A stretch of DNA of 64,000 nt from Puccinellia tenuiflora (Eukaryota > Streptophyta > Magnoliopsida > Poales > Poaceae): assembly GCA_012064385.1 (NCBI GenBank), contig QRDG01001975.1:312412-376411 (forward strand), given 5' to 3'. The position numbers were made by a program, and so were the translations under genes. The number at the start of each line of letters is the position of its first letter. Positions within the stretch are counted from its first letter, which is position 1. Positions 35,901-45,900 of the stretch are shown here, piece by piece. The notes under the pieces were generated by a model. That model saw only the letters and a list, made by a program, of their open reading frames with translations, did not search any database and was not told where the DNA came from.

Positions 35901-36756
35901 GCCGCCGGATCTGGTCGTTGTCCAGCTCGACGGTGCTCACTCGGGTCGGGTCCAGAGGGCCACTCATGTGGCAGATTTTGTGGACTCGGCGCTGGAGAGG
36001 CAGGACTCGGCGGCTGATGAAGGTCGCGAGTAGGTCATCGGCTGTTATTCCTTCGCCTTTGAGCTGCTCGACAACCTAGTGGATGTGGTTTACCTCCAGT
36101 ACTTGATCCATCGGGTTGTACCCCCAGTTGAGCTGCGCGGTTGGGGGGCCGATGGCAAATCTCGGCAGGTTGATCATGTCAACCTCGGTTGTGTTCTTCA
36201 CGTAGAAGAAGGACCGTTGCCATTTCCGGCATGACTCCAGTCCTTGGATCCGGGGGAAGATGGAGCCGCGCCGAGGTACGATGGTGGCGGCCCCGCACTG
36301 AGTCATCTCTCGGACCGCATCCGGGTTGGCTGGATTCGGGACGACCTGCTTCCGGAAGTGGAAGTATTTGGACCACGCCTCGACGGTGGGCCAGAGGCCG
36401 AGATAACCCTCGATGAAGGAGACGAAAGCAGAAAGCGTGGTGAAGGCATTCGCCGGGAGTTGATGAGGTTGAAGGCCAAATCTATTGAGGAAGCTGCGGA
36501 AGAAAGTGCTGGCGAGAAGACCGAATCCTCGCTCGAAATGCTCGACGAAGACGACGTACTCTCCCTCCTTGAGATCCGGTGATGTCTCTGGACCCGGAAG
36601 CCGACACTCAACCTCGGCAGGGATCCGACGAGTCCGGATCAACCAGTCTATGTCGGCTATGGCAACATAGGATCCTTCCCAAGTGGCCCGGGTGGTTTCG
36701 TCGGCAACTCTTTCTTCTACTATCTCTACCATCTCGAGGTTGGTGTTGTCCGACAT
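32903..36756 (-). CDS. Antisense, intron-containing accessory gene of the Tat-type element (two nonsense codons in this copy)
   Basis: Six exons on the minus strand join in one frame: 36756-35815, 35711-35275, 35190-34320, 34142-33986, 33912-33625 and 33552-32903. All five introns (75 to 177 bp) start GT (mostly GTAAG) and end AG, and the phases match at every junction, giving 1115 codons with the stop. Domains in order: a PF04195-like 'putative gypsy type transposon' domain (exon 1), an acidic stretch then a basic, nuclear-signal-like stretch (exon 2), a Pro/Gln-rich region (exon 3), coiled coils (exons 4-5) and a helical domain with an acidic tail (exon 6). TAG codons at 36078-36076 and 34475-34473 are in frame, with homology-like sequence continuing past each. 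Grande elements carry an antisense gene ('gene 23') in this place. The role is unknown; a nuclear regulator is a guess. Confidence 0.82.
34320..35190 (-). CDS. Exon 3 of the antisense gene: Pro/Gln-rich region
   Basis: After a Pro/Thr-rich start, about 34740-34935 encode runs of Gln and Pro from CAG/CAA codons, seen on the plus strand as CTG/TTG repeats. This resembles transcriptional activation or aggregation-prone regions but is low complexity, so function cannot be read from it. A TAG at 34475-34473 interrupts the frame before the exon ends in a helical Ala-rich segment at the GTAAG donor (34319). Confidence 0.75.
35815..36756 (-). CDS. Exon 1 of the antisense gene: PF04195-like domain
   Basis: The ATG at 36756 opens an acidic start, a W-GSYV-IADIDWLIRTRRIP segment and then the core GFGLLASTFFRSFLNRF, LQPHQLPANAF and EGYLGLWPTVEAW-KYF, which I recognise as the plant 'putative gypsy type transposon' family, found mostly within retrotransposons. 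A TAG at 36078-36076 interrupts it, yet the same frame stays open to a GTAAG donor at 35814. An AG at 36780-36779 after a pyrimidine run just upstream of the ATG may be the acceptor of a 5'-UTR intron. Confidence 0.8.
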
Positions 36757-37823
36757 ATCGACGAAGTGTTGCAGAAATCTGAAAAAGGGGTCACCGGTGG
36801 TAAGATCAAAATCATCACAAAGAAAGAAAACTAAAGAGGAAGAACAGCAAGCAGCAGTGGAGTGAGATCTAAGTGCAAAACAAGAAAAAGAGAGAAGGAA
36901 GAAAAAGTGCTATGGAGAATAGCTCATCGGCGGCGAGCCGCAGCCATAACCGCAAGTTCACCGGCGACGTCCGATGCGTCGCCGCGGTGAAGAACAAAAG
37001 AAGAGCAGGAGGAAGAAACAAGAACGGAGAGCACTTAGAGATTCAAGGCGCTAATGCGCAAAGGTGGAGAAGAGGAAATCTTATCGCGGTGTCGCGGTGT
37101 ACGGCGGCGTCGGCGTCCTGCAGCTCGTCGGCGTGCGCGGATCCGTGCGTACGGCGGAGGCGACGAACTCTGTGTCGCTCGTGCTCTGGGCGCTGGAGGA
37201 GAAGGAAGAAGGAGGCAAGAAGGCGAGGAGTGAATGCGGAGGGGAGGACAGGTGCCCCCTCCCTACTATTTAAGAGCGGCCGGAGGAGATCATGGGCGCG
37301 TGATTTTCTACGCACGATTTCGTAACGGGCGGGAGGTTACCACCCCACGATCTCCGCCACGATCCTCTCAGCGGCTTAACTGCCGCACGATCTGCCCCAC
37401 AGCGGGCCACAGGGAGCCAGCAGCTCTGAGCGGTATACCAGATCGGGCGAGACCCGAGGCGACGCGAGCGGTGCGACCGCACTTGAGTGCTTGCGTGCGC
37501 ACAGTCTCCGAGGCGACCGGCGTGACGCAAGTGGCGTGCGCGTTGGTGGCACGTCCATCCATGCACAAGAGCCGAGGCGTTAAGCAGAGATGCTTTGCCA
37601 CGTAGAGGAACCAGTGACTCGGAGGAGCTATGGATTTTCCTGTGAGTCGGAACGATCCGACATTAAGTCGAATATCATGATGGGAGGCGAATCTGCTTTT
37701 CGACATATAAATGGTTTGCCGACGTATGTGATGTCGGTAATCGAGTAAGAATGCTGGTTTTCGGGTAAACCTGCCGTGGCCCTCCATCCGAGGCTGCAGG
37801 ACCGCGCCAGCTTCGGGGACTAA
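36757..37823 (-). other. Upstream region of the antisense gene, before the 3' LTR
   Basis: Positions 36757-37260 look like a GC-rich 5' leader. Positions 37275-37823 hold no gene I can support. The stretch CTTCGGGGACTAA just before 37824 is the probable polypurine tract of the sense element. Short frames on both strands are composition effects. Confidence 0.5.
37266..37274 (-). promoter_or_regulatory. Candidate TATA box of the antisense gene
   Basis: The minus strand reads CTTAAATAG, with GC-rich, gene-like sequence downstream, about 510 bases before the exon 1 ATG. It is the best TATA-like match in the region between the 3' LTR and exon 1. Own-promoter transcription is what is described for Grande's antisense gene; here it is inferred. 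Confidence 0.4.
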
Positions 37824-38762
37824 TGTCGGGGGGCAGCCCCCGAGTAGGGTCAATATGGTGAAATAAGCTTCGACTCGGAGTTGACCGAGTCAATGATAAA
37901 CCGACATACACATAGGTTTACCCGGGGTCAACCGGGTAAGGGCCTACCGACATAGCCCTATGTCGGATCATGCACACTATATGTCGGAATCTCCTTTGTT
38001 GTTCTTATGTGCAGGAGAGGAGAAACCGAGTTAGAAAATATCTGGCATGCCTATGCCGGATCGGGAGGAATGAAGCTCTATCTCGGCGTTGGTCGTGGCG
38101 TACGTCTTGTCCCTACAATCACGGGGCAGGCGTCCTGACACTGGCAGGACAGGACGCGCTGCCAACTCCTTGACTCGGTGGTAGCATGGGCAGTCAGACT
38201 CCACGCTGCTGACCTATGCAGTACGGCGGAGCAGTGCACAGGAGTTGATGGATTGGACATGCCACGCAGGGGTGACGGAGGCAGTCAGAGGCCCCGGCGT
38301 GGCCACAGTGCTGCCTACGCCAGCACAAACGTCAGCCCTAACCCTGTGCCCTGGGTTTCCCTATATAAGGAGCACCAGGGGCTCCTCTTACGGGGACGAC
38401 GCTTTGCATAAGCCTAGACGCTGAACAAAGACTTGGTCATTTCCTTGAGAGCTAGCAGGAGAGCCACATAGCAGCTCCGAGACTCGGTAGAGGGTTCCGA
38501 GACTCGGTAGAGAGCCCAGAGTTCTTAGTTCTTCTTATACAGCTCAAGGAGCAGCTTGTAACTTGTTTGTAATCCACATATATAGATCAGACAGGCAGGA
38601 GTAGGGGTGTTATCTCCTCACGAGAGCCCTGAACCTGGGTAAATCGCGTGTGTGTGTGTCTCTGTGTACGTCTTAACGTGCAAGCCCTCCCCGGTACCTC
38701 CAGCGTCCAATCGGCCCCACCTTAAGCCTATCTATGGCATCTGTCCGTGCACCACCATGACA
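37824..38762 (+). repeat. 3' LTR of the Tat-type element (939 bp)
   Basis: It begins TGTCGGGGGGCAGCCCC at 37824, ends ATGACA at 38762, and is followed by the CAATC target duplication. The TATA box is at 38361-38368. A 20-bp tandem duplication around CCGAGACTCGGTAGAG (about 38477-38516) is private to this LTR; the 5' LTR has one copy. Confidence 0.9.
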
Positions 38763-39040
38763 CAATCAGAGTCGTCAGTGCACTGCTCCGGCCTGGCTGT
38801 CGGCAGAGCGTCCGCCTCTGCCAGCGGCGGCAGCAGCCACGTCAGCTTGCTGCCACCCCAAGAGGTGGCAGGGCCCACCTTTTCCGTTTTCCGTTTCGTC
38901 CTGCGAGGAAAATCCGTCGCGCAGCTTGCCGCCTTCGGCCGTGGCGGCAAGTGACACGTGTCGTCTGGGGAGTCTGCCGCCATGGTAGTTTTGACATTTC
39001 ATTCGGAAGGTGGTCCTTTTTGATATTTCACAACTTTTGG
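38763..39040 (-). mobile_element. Outer (5') end of the MULE
   Basis: It begins with the CAATC duplication and continues the MULE sequence interrupted at 24565. The segment is GC-rich to about 38975, then AT-rich to about 39040, where Athila gag coding resumes abruptly. Read inwards on the minus strand the end is GGCCAAAAGTTGTGAAATATC, which I take as the terminal inverted repeat. The exact boundary and the 9-bp target duplication need the other MULE end, which is outside the window. Confidence 0.6.
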
Positions 39041-39796
39041 CCACATGAAGGAGAAAGCATCGCTCAAGCTTGGGGGAGGTTGAAAACTCTAATGCTTAAA
39101 TGCCCCAATCATAAGCTTCCTAATGATATAATTGTTAACAATTTTTATGCGAGGTTGTCTCGTTATGATAAGGATATGCTCGATGCCTCTTCTCTTGGAT
39201 TCTTTACAAACAAGGAAGTTAATGCTAAATGGGACTTAATTGAAAGGATTTATCGCAATGCGAAAGATTGGGAGATCGACAAAGGTAAAGAATCAGGTAT
39301 AAATTATGAGTATGACTGTATTAAATCTTTCATGGAAACTGAACGTTTTAATATGCTTAGTACTAAGTTTGGGCTCGATTCTCAAATTGTTGTTGATCTT
39401 TATAAATCCTTTGCTGAACATATTAATATTCCAAAAGAAAAGTGGGATAAGTATCATGAACCATTTAAAGATGTTTGTAAAACAGATGTGCTTGCTAGTA
39501 ATTATATACCTGTTCAAACAGTTGAATCTGTTCTACCTGCTGTTTACTTTGAAAAACCACCTTTTCCTATAAAAATTAAAGAACACTCAATCGTGGGTAG
39601 TGTGGTTAATAAAAGTGAGAGGAAAGCTTATGAACCTGACGAACAACTTGAAATTGCCTCTCCAGTAGCTTTGGTTAAAGATCTTGTAACTGAGAACGTC
39701 GATGGAAGTTCTATTTATTTTTGTGAAGCTGCTACTAACATTGTTAGACAGGATGAAAGTGCAAAAGTTGTTGGTACTCCAGTTGTCTCTGTCAAA
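39041..39796 (+). pseudogene. gag, C-terminal part, of the plus-strand Athila-like element
   Basis: Coding starts abruptly after the MULE end with the gag block EGESIAQAWGRL, followed by CPNH, NNFYARLSRYDKDMLDAS and the LIERIYRNAKDWE motif. The tail has PPFP-KIKEHS, a common lead into the protease. A one-base loss in an A run near 39796 shifts the frame just before the protease. The frame's apparent start upstream, within MULE DNA, is not real. Confidence 0.85.
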
Positions 39797-40110
39797 TAGA
39801 TGATCATTGCTATTATGGATTATGTGATATGGGTGCAAGTGCAAGTGCTATTCCTTATACACTTTATCAGGAGATAATGCGCGAAATTGCGCCGTGTGAG
39901 CTGGAGGATATTGATTTGGAAATTAAATTGGCTAATAGAGATGTCATCCACCCGGTGGGAATTGTCAGAGACGTTGAAGTCTTATGTGGTAAGGTAAAAT
40001 ATCCAACTGATTTCCTTGTTTTGGGGTCAGTTAAAGATAAATTTTGTCCTATCATATTTGGTAGACCTTTCTTAAATACTTGTAGTGCTGTTATAGATTT
40101 TAAAAAGAAA
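39797..40110 (+). pseudogene. Protease of the plus-strand Athila-like element
   Basis: The catalytic motif is CDMGASASAIPY, then IVRDVEVLCGKVKYP--FLVLG and IIFGRPFLNT, the flap and C-terminal blocks of Athila-type aspartic proteases. Frameshifts lie at both ends (near 39796 and 40105). Confidence 0.85.
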
Positions 40111-42326
40111 AGGTTTCTGTTCAATTTGCTGGAGAGCCGTATGAATTTAATTTTTCCAAATTTGCTAGACATTGTTATGATAAAGAATTACCTAATGAGG
40201 ATCTTATTATTGAAAGAATTGCTTCTATTGCAGTGCCTCCTAATGATCCTTTGCAGCAATATATGAAGGAGCATGAGAATGACATGTTTATGCAGGAAAG
40301 GGAAGAAATTGATGAAGTCTTCTTTAGACAGCCGGCTATTCTGAAGCATGATCTACCTGTTTAGTCGCTGGGGACGCCCACACCTCCAAAAGGAGATCCT
40401 GTTTTTGAATTAAAAGCTCTCCCAGACACTCTAAAGTATACATATTTAGATGATAAGAAAATATATCCTATTATTATCAATTCTAACCTTTCAGCAAAAG
40501 AAGAGGAGCGATTATTGGAGGTTCTTAGGAAACATCAAGCTGCATTGGGATATACTTCGGATGATCTCCAAGGGATTTCTCCATCTATTTGTCAACATAC
40601 AATTAATCTTGAGCCTGATGCGAAGCCCGTTGTTGATCATTGGCGAAGATTGAATCCAAAAATGAAGGATGTGGTAAGAAATGAGATACTCAAGCTTCTC
40701 GATGCAGGTATAATCTATCCTATCACTGATAGTAGGTGGGTTAGCCCTGTCCATTGTGTTCCAAAAAAGGGAGGTATGACCGTGGTTGCTAATGATAATA
40801 ATGAACTCATTCCTCAAAGAACAGTTGTAGGATATAGAATGTGTATTGATTATAGGAAACTTAATAAGGCTACTCGAAAAGATCACTACCCTTTGCCTTT
40901 TATTGATCAAATGCTTGAAAGGCTGTCTAAGAATTCTCACTTTTGTTTTCTTGATGGTTATTCTGGTTTCTCTCAAATTGTTGTTAAATATGAAGATCAA
41001 GAAAAAACTACCTTTACTTGTCCTTATGGAACTTATGCCTATAGACGTATGCCTTTTGGTTTGTGTAATGCTCCTGCTACTTTTCAAAGATGCATGTCTG
41101 CTATTTTTCATGGTTTTTGTGGGGAAATTGTGGAAGTCTTCATGGACGATTTCTCCGTGTATGGAACTTCTTTCGACAATTGTCTCTATAATCTTAATAA
41201 AGTTTTGCAGAGATGTGAGGAGACCAATCTTGTTCTCAACTGGGAGAAGTGCCACTTCATGGTTAATGAAGGCATAGTGCTTGGACATAAAATTTCTGAG
41301 AGAGGAATTGAAGTTGATAAAGCCAAAGTTGAAGCAATTGAGAAGATGCCCTATCCAAAGGACATCAAAGGTATTCGTAGTTTCCTTGGTCATGCTGGTT
41401 TTTATAGGAGGTTTATTAAGGATTTTTCTAAGATGTCGCGGCCTCTTACTAATCTTTTTCAAAAAGATGTTCCATATGTTTTTGATGAAGATTGTAAAGA
41501 AGCCTTCGAGGTTTTAAAAAGGGCTTTAATCACCGCTCCTATAGTTCAACCGCCTGATTGGAATTTACCCTTTGAAATTATGTGTGATGCTAGTGATTAT
41601 GCTGTAGGGGCTGTCCTTGGCCAAAGAATTGATAAAAAGTTGAACGTAATTCATTATGCTAGTAAAAATTTGGATAGTGCACAGAAAAATTATGCAACCA
41701 CTGAAAAGGAATTTTTAGCGGTCGTTTTTGCTTGTGATAAATTTAGACAATATATTGTGGACTCTAAAGTAACTATTCATACTGATCATGCTGCAATTAA
41801 GTACCTTATGGAGAAGAAAGATGCTAAGCCTAGACTTATTAGATGGGTGCTTTTGCTGCAAGAGTTTGATTTGAAAATTGTTGATAGAAAAGGTGCAGAA
41901 AATCCTGTAGCTGATAATTGGTCTAGAATGGAAAATATCCCTCATGATCCTATCCCTGTTAATGATAGTTTCCCTGACGAACAACTTGCCGTTGTCAAGG
42001 TAACTTCTCATGATGCTCCTTGGTATGCTGATTATGCTAATTTTATTGTCTCAAAATTTTTGCCTCCAAGTTTTACTTATCAACAGAAAAAGAAATTCTT
42101 CTATGACTTGAGGCATTACTTTTGGGATGACCCACATTTATACAAGGAAGGGGCTGATGGAATCTTGAGAAGATGTATCCCTGAGTATGAACAGGAGGAG
42201 GTATTGAGGAAGTGCCACAATAGTGATTATGGAGGACATCACGCAGGTGAAAGGACTGCACATAAGGTTCTTCAATCAGGTTTTTATTGGCCTACTCTAT
42301 TCAAAGATGCTAAGAAGTTTGTTTGA
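40111..42326 (+). pseudogene. Reverse transcriptase and RNase H of the plus-strand Athila-like element
   Basis: A TAG at 40362-40364 breaks the linker; from 40515 a 603-codon frame runs to a TGA at 42324. RT blocks: W-SPVHCVPKKGG, CIDYRKLNKATRKDHYPLPFID, FLDGYSGFSQI, MPFGLCNAPATFQR, and the catalytic FMDDFSVYG. The RNase H follows with CDASDYAVGAVLGQ (Asp), ATTEKEFLAVVFA (Glu) and HTDHAAIKYL (Asp). The integrase zinc finger begins before the TGA (CHNSDYGGHHAG). Confidence 0.92.
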
Positions 42327-43349
42327 TCTTGTGATGAATGTCAAAGGGTTGGTAACATTAGTAGACGTAATGAAATGCCTATGAATTATTCTCTTGTTGT
42401 TGAACCTTTTGATTGTTGGGGATTTGACTTTATGGGTCCTTTTCCTACTTCCCATGGTAATACTCACATCCTTGTTGCTGTAGATTATGTCACTAAGTGG
42501 GTGGAAGCTATACCAACTAAAAGTGCTGATCATAAGACCTCCCTAAAAATGCTTAAAGAAGTTATCTTCCCTAGGTTTGGTGTGCCTAGATATCTTATGA
42601 CCGATGGAGGATCTCATTTTATTCATGGAGCTTTTAGAAAGGTTTTAGCTAAGTACGATGTTAATCACAGAGTCTCCTCTCCGTATCATCCTCAAACTAG
42701 TGGGCAAGTTGAATTAACTAATAGAGAAATCAAATTGATTTTGCAAAAGACCGTTAACAAGTCTAGGAAGAATTGGTCTAAAAAACTTAATGATGCTTTG
42801 TGGGCTTATAGAACTGCTTATAAAAATCCTATGGGAATGTCTCCTTATAAAATGGTTTATGGGAAGGCTTTTCATTTGCCTCTTGAATTAGAACATAAAG
42901 CTTTTTGGGCTGTTAGACAACTTAATTCTGATCCTAAGCTTGCCAGTAAAACTAGGTTGCTTAAATTGAATTCTTTGGATGAGTGGAGGAATGAGGCTTA
43001 TGAGAGTGCTCGTTTGTTTAAGGAAAAAGTAAAGAGATGGCATGATAAGAGAATTTTGAAAAGAGAATTTAATGTTGGTGATAAAGTGCTTTTGTATAGG
43101 TCTCGTCTCAGATTTTTTGCAGGAAAATTGCTATCAAAATGGGAGGGACCATTCATCGTTGAGGAAGTCTATCGTTCCGGAGCTATAAAGATTAATAATC
43201 TTGACGGAGACAATCCTCAAGTGGTGAATGGTCAACGACTTAAGCACTACATCTCCGGTAATCCCTTGGAAAAAGATGCCGATGCTATTCAAGTGGTCTC
43301 TGCGGAAGAACTTATCGAAACCAAATACCGGAAGACTCCAGAATCATAA
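42327..43349 (+). pseudogene. Integrase of the plus-strand Athila-like element
   Basis: It is in frame with RT beyond the TGA at 42324-42326, which interrupts the zinc finger between KKFV and SCDECQ (CGA to TGA would explain it). The catalytic residues are visible: Asp in GFDFMGPFP, Asp in MTDGGSHF, Glu in TSGQVELTNRE. The C-terminal domain has W-GPFIVEEVY. The frame ends TAA at 43347-43349. Apart from the TGA this domain is intact. Confidence 0.9.
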
Positions 43350-43692
43350 AACAAATAGGTAATTGTTTCGGTAAGGAAAATACCTCGGAAAATTCTAGAA
43401 AATTTATATTATTTATTTCTAGAAAATTAGGAAAATTCGGAGACTAGACGGAGTACGAGACGGACTCCAGGGGGCAGGTGCGGCCCTCTGCCGCGGCCCT
43501 ACCCCAGGCCGCGGTGGGGACCCGCCCCTGGCCCCTGGAAACCGCCTCCGACTCCGCCTAGTCCCGTCTCCTTCCTTTTATTGCAAAACTTTTTGCTATA
43601 TATTTCCTCGAATTTTTCGAGGAGCGTATCCTGTGTTTTCGTCGTGTTTTTGTTTCGAGCTTTCTCTTGCCAGGATCTCGAAGCTTTAGATC

Positions 43693-44250
43693 ATGGCATC
43701 CTCTTCCAACCCCGACAACACCGGCAATGATGATCAATGCATGGACTTTAAAGGAACTGAGGAAGTGTTCGAGAGCGAGCCCCGTGATGATGGAGAGGAC
43801 TTCGAAGAAGACCAACGCCAATACCCCTACGCCACTATAGCAAGGATTGGGGTGACAAAGAATCCTTCTGTTTTTGAGAAAAGGGAGTGGCTACAGAAGG
43901 CGGACAAAGACCCTCGTAGGAACTCTGCTGGGAGGTCTCCCTTTTCTCGAACCAGAAATCATTTTCACACTTTAATCCATAACCATCAGCTTGAAACTAT
44001 TCCGTTTGGAGAATTACCTTCTGCTTGGGATATAGATCGTACTCATGAAGGATGTGGGAGCTCCAGCGCAGATAATGAGGACGCTTGGGGGAGAGTACAA
44101 AATGATTGGGACTCGCCTATTGGGTCGCTAAGAAGCAGAATTGAGAGTAACACGGAGATGATCCGCAACCTTGGCTATCAGATTGAGGAGTTAAAAGAAA
44201 CCATCGAGAAGCTTATAAGGATCATCGACCCATCTCCACCGCGGGAATAA
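43693..44250 (+). CDS. Additional open frame downstream of integrase, coiled-coil C-terminus
   Basis: An ATG in good context (GATCATGGC) opens 185 codons without a break, 343 bp after the pol stop. The product is Ser/Asp/Glu-rich at the N-terminus. Its last 40 residues (IGSLRSRIESN through EELKETIEKLI) form a plausible coiled coil. I see no signal peptide or membrane segment, so it is not an envelope-type protein, although it sits where Athila elements of other plants may carry an env-like frame. I do not recognise a family. It could be a structural accessory protein or a chance survivor. Confidence 0.5.
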   Translation: MASSSNPDNTGNDDQCMDFKGTEEVFESEPRDDGEDFEEDQRQYPYATIARIGVTKNPSVFEKREWLQKADKDPRRNSAGRSPFSRTRNHFHTLIHNHQLETIPFGELPSAWDIDRTHEGCGSSSADNEDAWGRVQNDWDSPIGSLRSRIESNTEMIRNLGYQIEELKETIEKLIRIIDPSPPRE

Positions 44251-45895
44251 ACTCGAGCATCATGGGTAACGGCACTCCCTTGGCTTGTTCCAAGCTTGGG
44301 GGAGTGACCCGGTATCTTTATCTTCTGTTTTCTATTTTTTGTAGTCATGTGATTCATATCATGAGTAGAGAAGTTATCTTGTAGTATGGTTTTGCATTGT
44401 GTCCTGTCACTCCTTGTGAGTCCTTTGTATCCGTTGGTGTGTGGTTTTCTATAATGGAATATAAATGAGAAGTATATTTTATTCTTCTGCACTTTATATT
44501 TTATTATGGCAATCTCTCTCATCTGCTGATCTTGTGGTAAGTGATGATTTGACATTGGGTGAATAAGTAGAAGTTTATTCGGAATTGATAAGCATGGCTT
44601 TGTTTAAATTGCAATAATTACCTTGGTGCTTGAGTAGAGAAGAAGAATTTGATTGCAAATACACTATCTTGCATGTCTCACAGACTTGTGAACCTTCTAG
44701 CTCATACACTTTTGTATTAGATTTATTTCTGACAGTGATGATAAGCTTTATGTTGCATGTTTGACATATTAGTTTTGATAGCATAGTTGATTTGCATCTC
44801 TCAACACTGTAGTTTTGCTATAAAGCCTTTCTAGCCTAAAGCCCTGTACTGAGTGTATGGTTCACTCGTGCATCCATTCCCTAAAGCCAAACTTTCCTAC
44901 CAGCCGTGTCCATCATATCTACCTATGCATGGTATTTCTTGCCATTCCAAGTAAATTAGTCATGCGCTACCTTTAAAAATTCAAAATACTCCATTTTGTG
45001 CCTCTGTTTTTAAGCTCATGAGGGAGCAGTAGAGAGCTAGATATAACTTGTGACGAGCAGGGTCATTTCCCCCCTTTCACCCGATGTTGATGGATTACGT
45101 CTTCACTTGAATGAACCCGAGAGCAGCATAAGCAAAAATATAAATACAACTCGCAATTCTCCTCCGCGCAATGCAAAACTGAGAAATCAGTCCAAACATT
45201 GGACAGTGGTGAAACCAAGGAGAAAGAGGAGCGTACTCGCTCTTCTAAGAACCAGCTGCTCTCACAAGTCTAAAAACCTTGCTTGTCATGAGGGACTAGA
45301 TAGCTTCTCTGTTGTGAAGTCGTTGACGAAAGCATGCATGGCTCAAAATCTTTTTACTTCTCTTTCATAAAGACAAAAAGCTCTAGCACATGACTAATCC
45401 CCGCTTCCCTCTGCGAAGGGCCTTTCTTTTACTATTATTGTTGAGTCAGTTCACCTACTTCCTCTATCTTCCACAAGCAAACCCACAGTGTTGAATTATG
45501 ATGATAAGCAACTATGATATTTACATTATGTCTCTTATGTCTCATGATAGTTATTCATTTTCCTTATGTCAGTTCTAACTCTTCTATTAAAAGGATACAG
45601 CTTTGATGATTTGCAACTCATGGGAGGATGACTTGATGGTTGAAGCATTTAAATGAATCTTTCTTGAAATATGAGCTGAAAAGTATAATTGTTTCTTAAG
45701 CAGAGTCTCGACTTGTCATTGCTTAATAAGTTTCTGTCTCACTTTACCTTAACATGTTATAGTTACATTACTTGTCTTTGAGAAGCTCTATGAGAGAGAG
45801 GTGCTGTTTAAGATATATTTGTGTTTGTTGAGTAAATACTGATGCTTCATGTTCGTATTCTTTATTTATTGACACTTCACTCTATAAACCTGTGG
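44251..45895 (+). other. 3' non-coding region of the plus-strand Athila-like element, first part
   Basis: About 1.65 kb without convincing coding capacity. A polypurine-like CAAGCTTGGGGGAG lies at about 44291-44304, before the true tract at 51761. The region continues at 51717 on the far side of the nested element. Confidence 0.65.
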
Positions 45896-45900
45896 TCATG
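45896..45900. repeat. Target-site duplication TCATG, left copy
   Basis: TCATG abuts the left end of the nested minus-strand element; the same five bases follow its right end at 51717-51721. Confidence 0.9.

Larger units (their letters stand above)
24566..38762 (+). mobile_element. Tat/RIRE2/Grande-type Gypsy retrotransposon with antisense accessory gene
   Basis: LTRs start with TGTCGGGGGGCAGCCCC and end with GACA. The 5-bp flank CAATC is present at both ends (24561-24565 and 38763-38767), a target duplication that proves the limits. Sense-strand order is gag, protease, RT, RNase H, second RNase H, integrase. An intron-containing gene on the opposite strand fills the space before the 3' LTR. 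Coding parts carry several frameshifts and stops, and a 681-N gap removes the gag-protease junction. It is inserted in the upstream part of a MULE. Confidence 0.92.

Noticed and set aside
38747..39040. N-terminal extension of the Athila gag frame into MULE DNA
   Set aside because: The frame is open by chance across the insertion boundary; gag homology starts only at about 39041.
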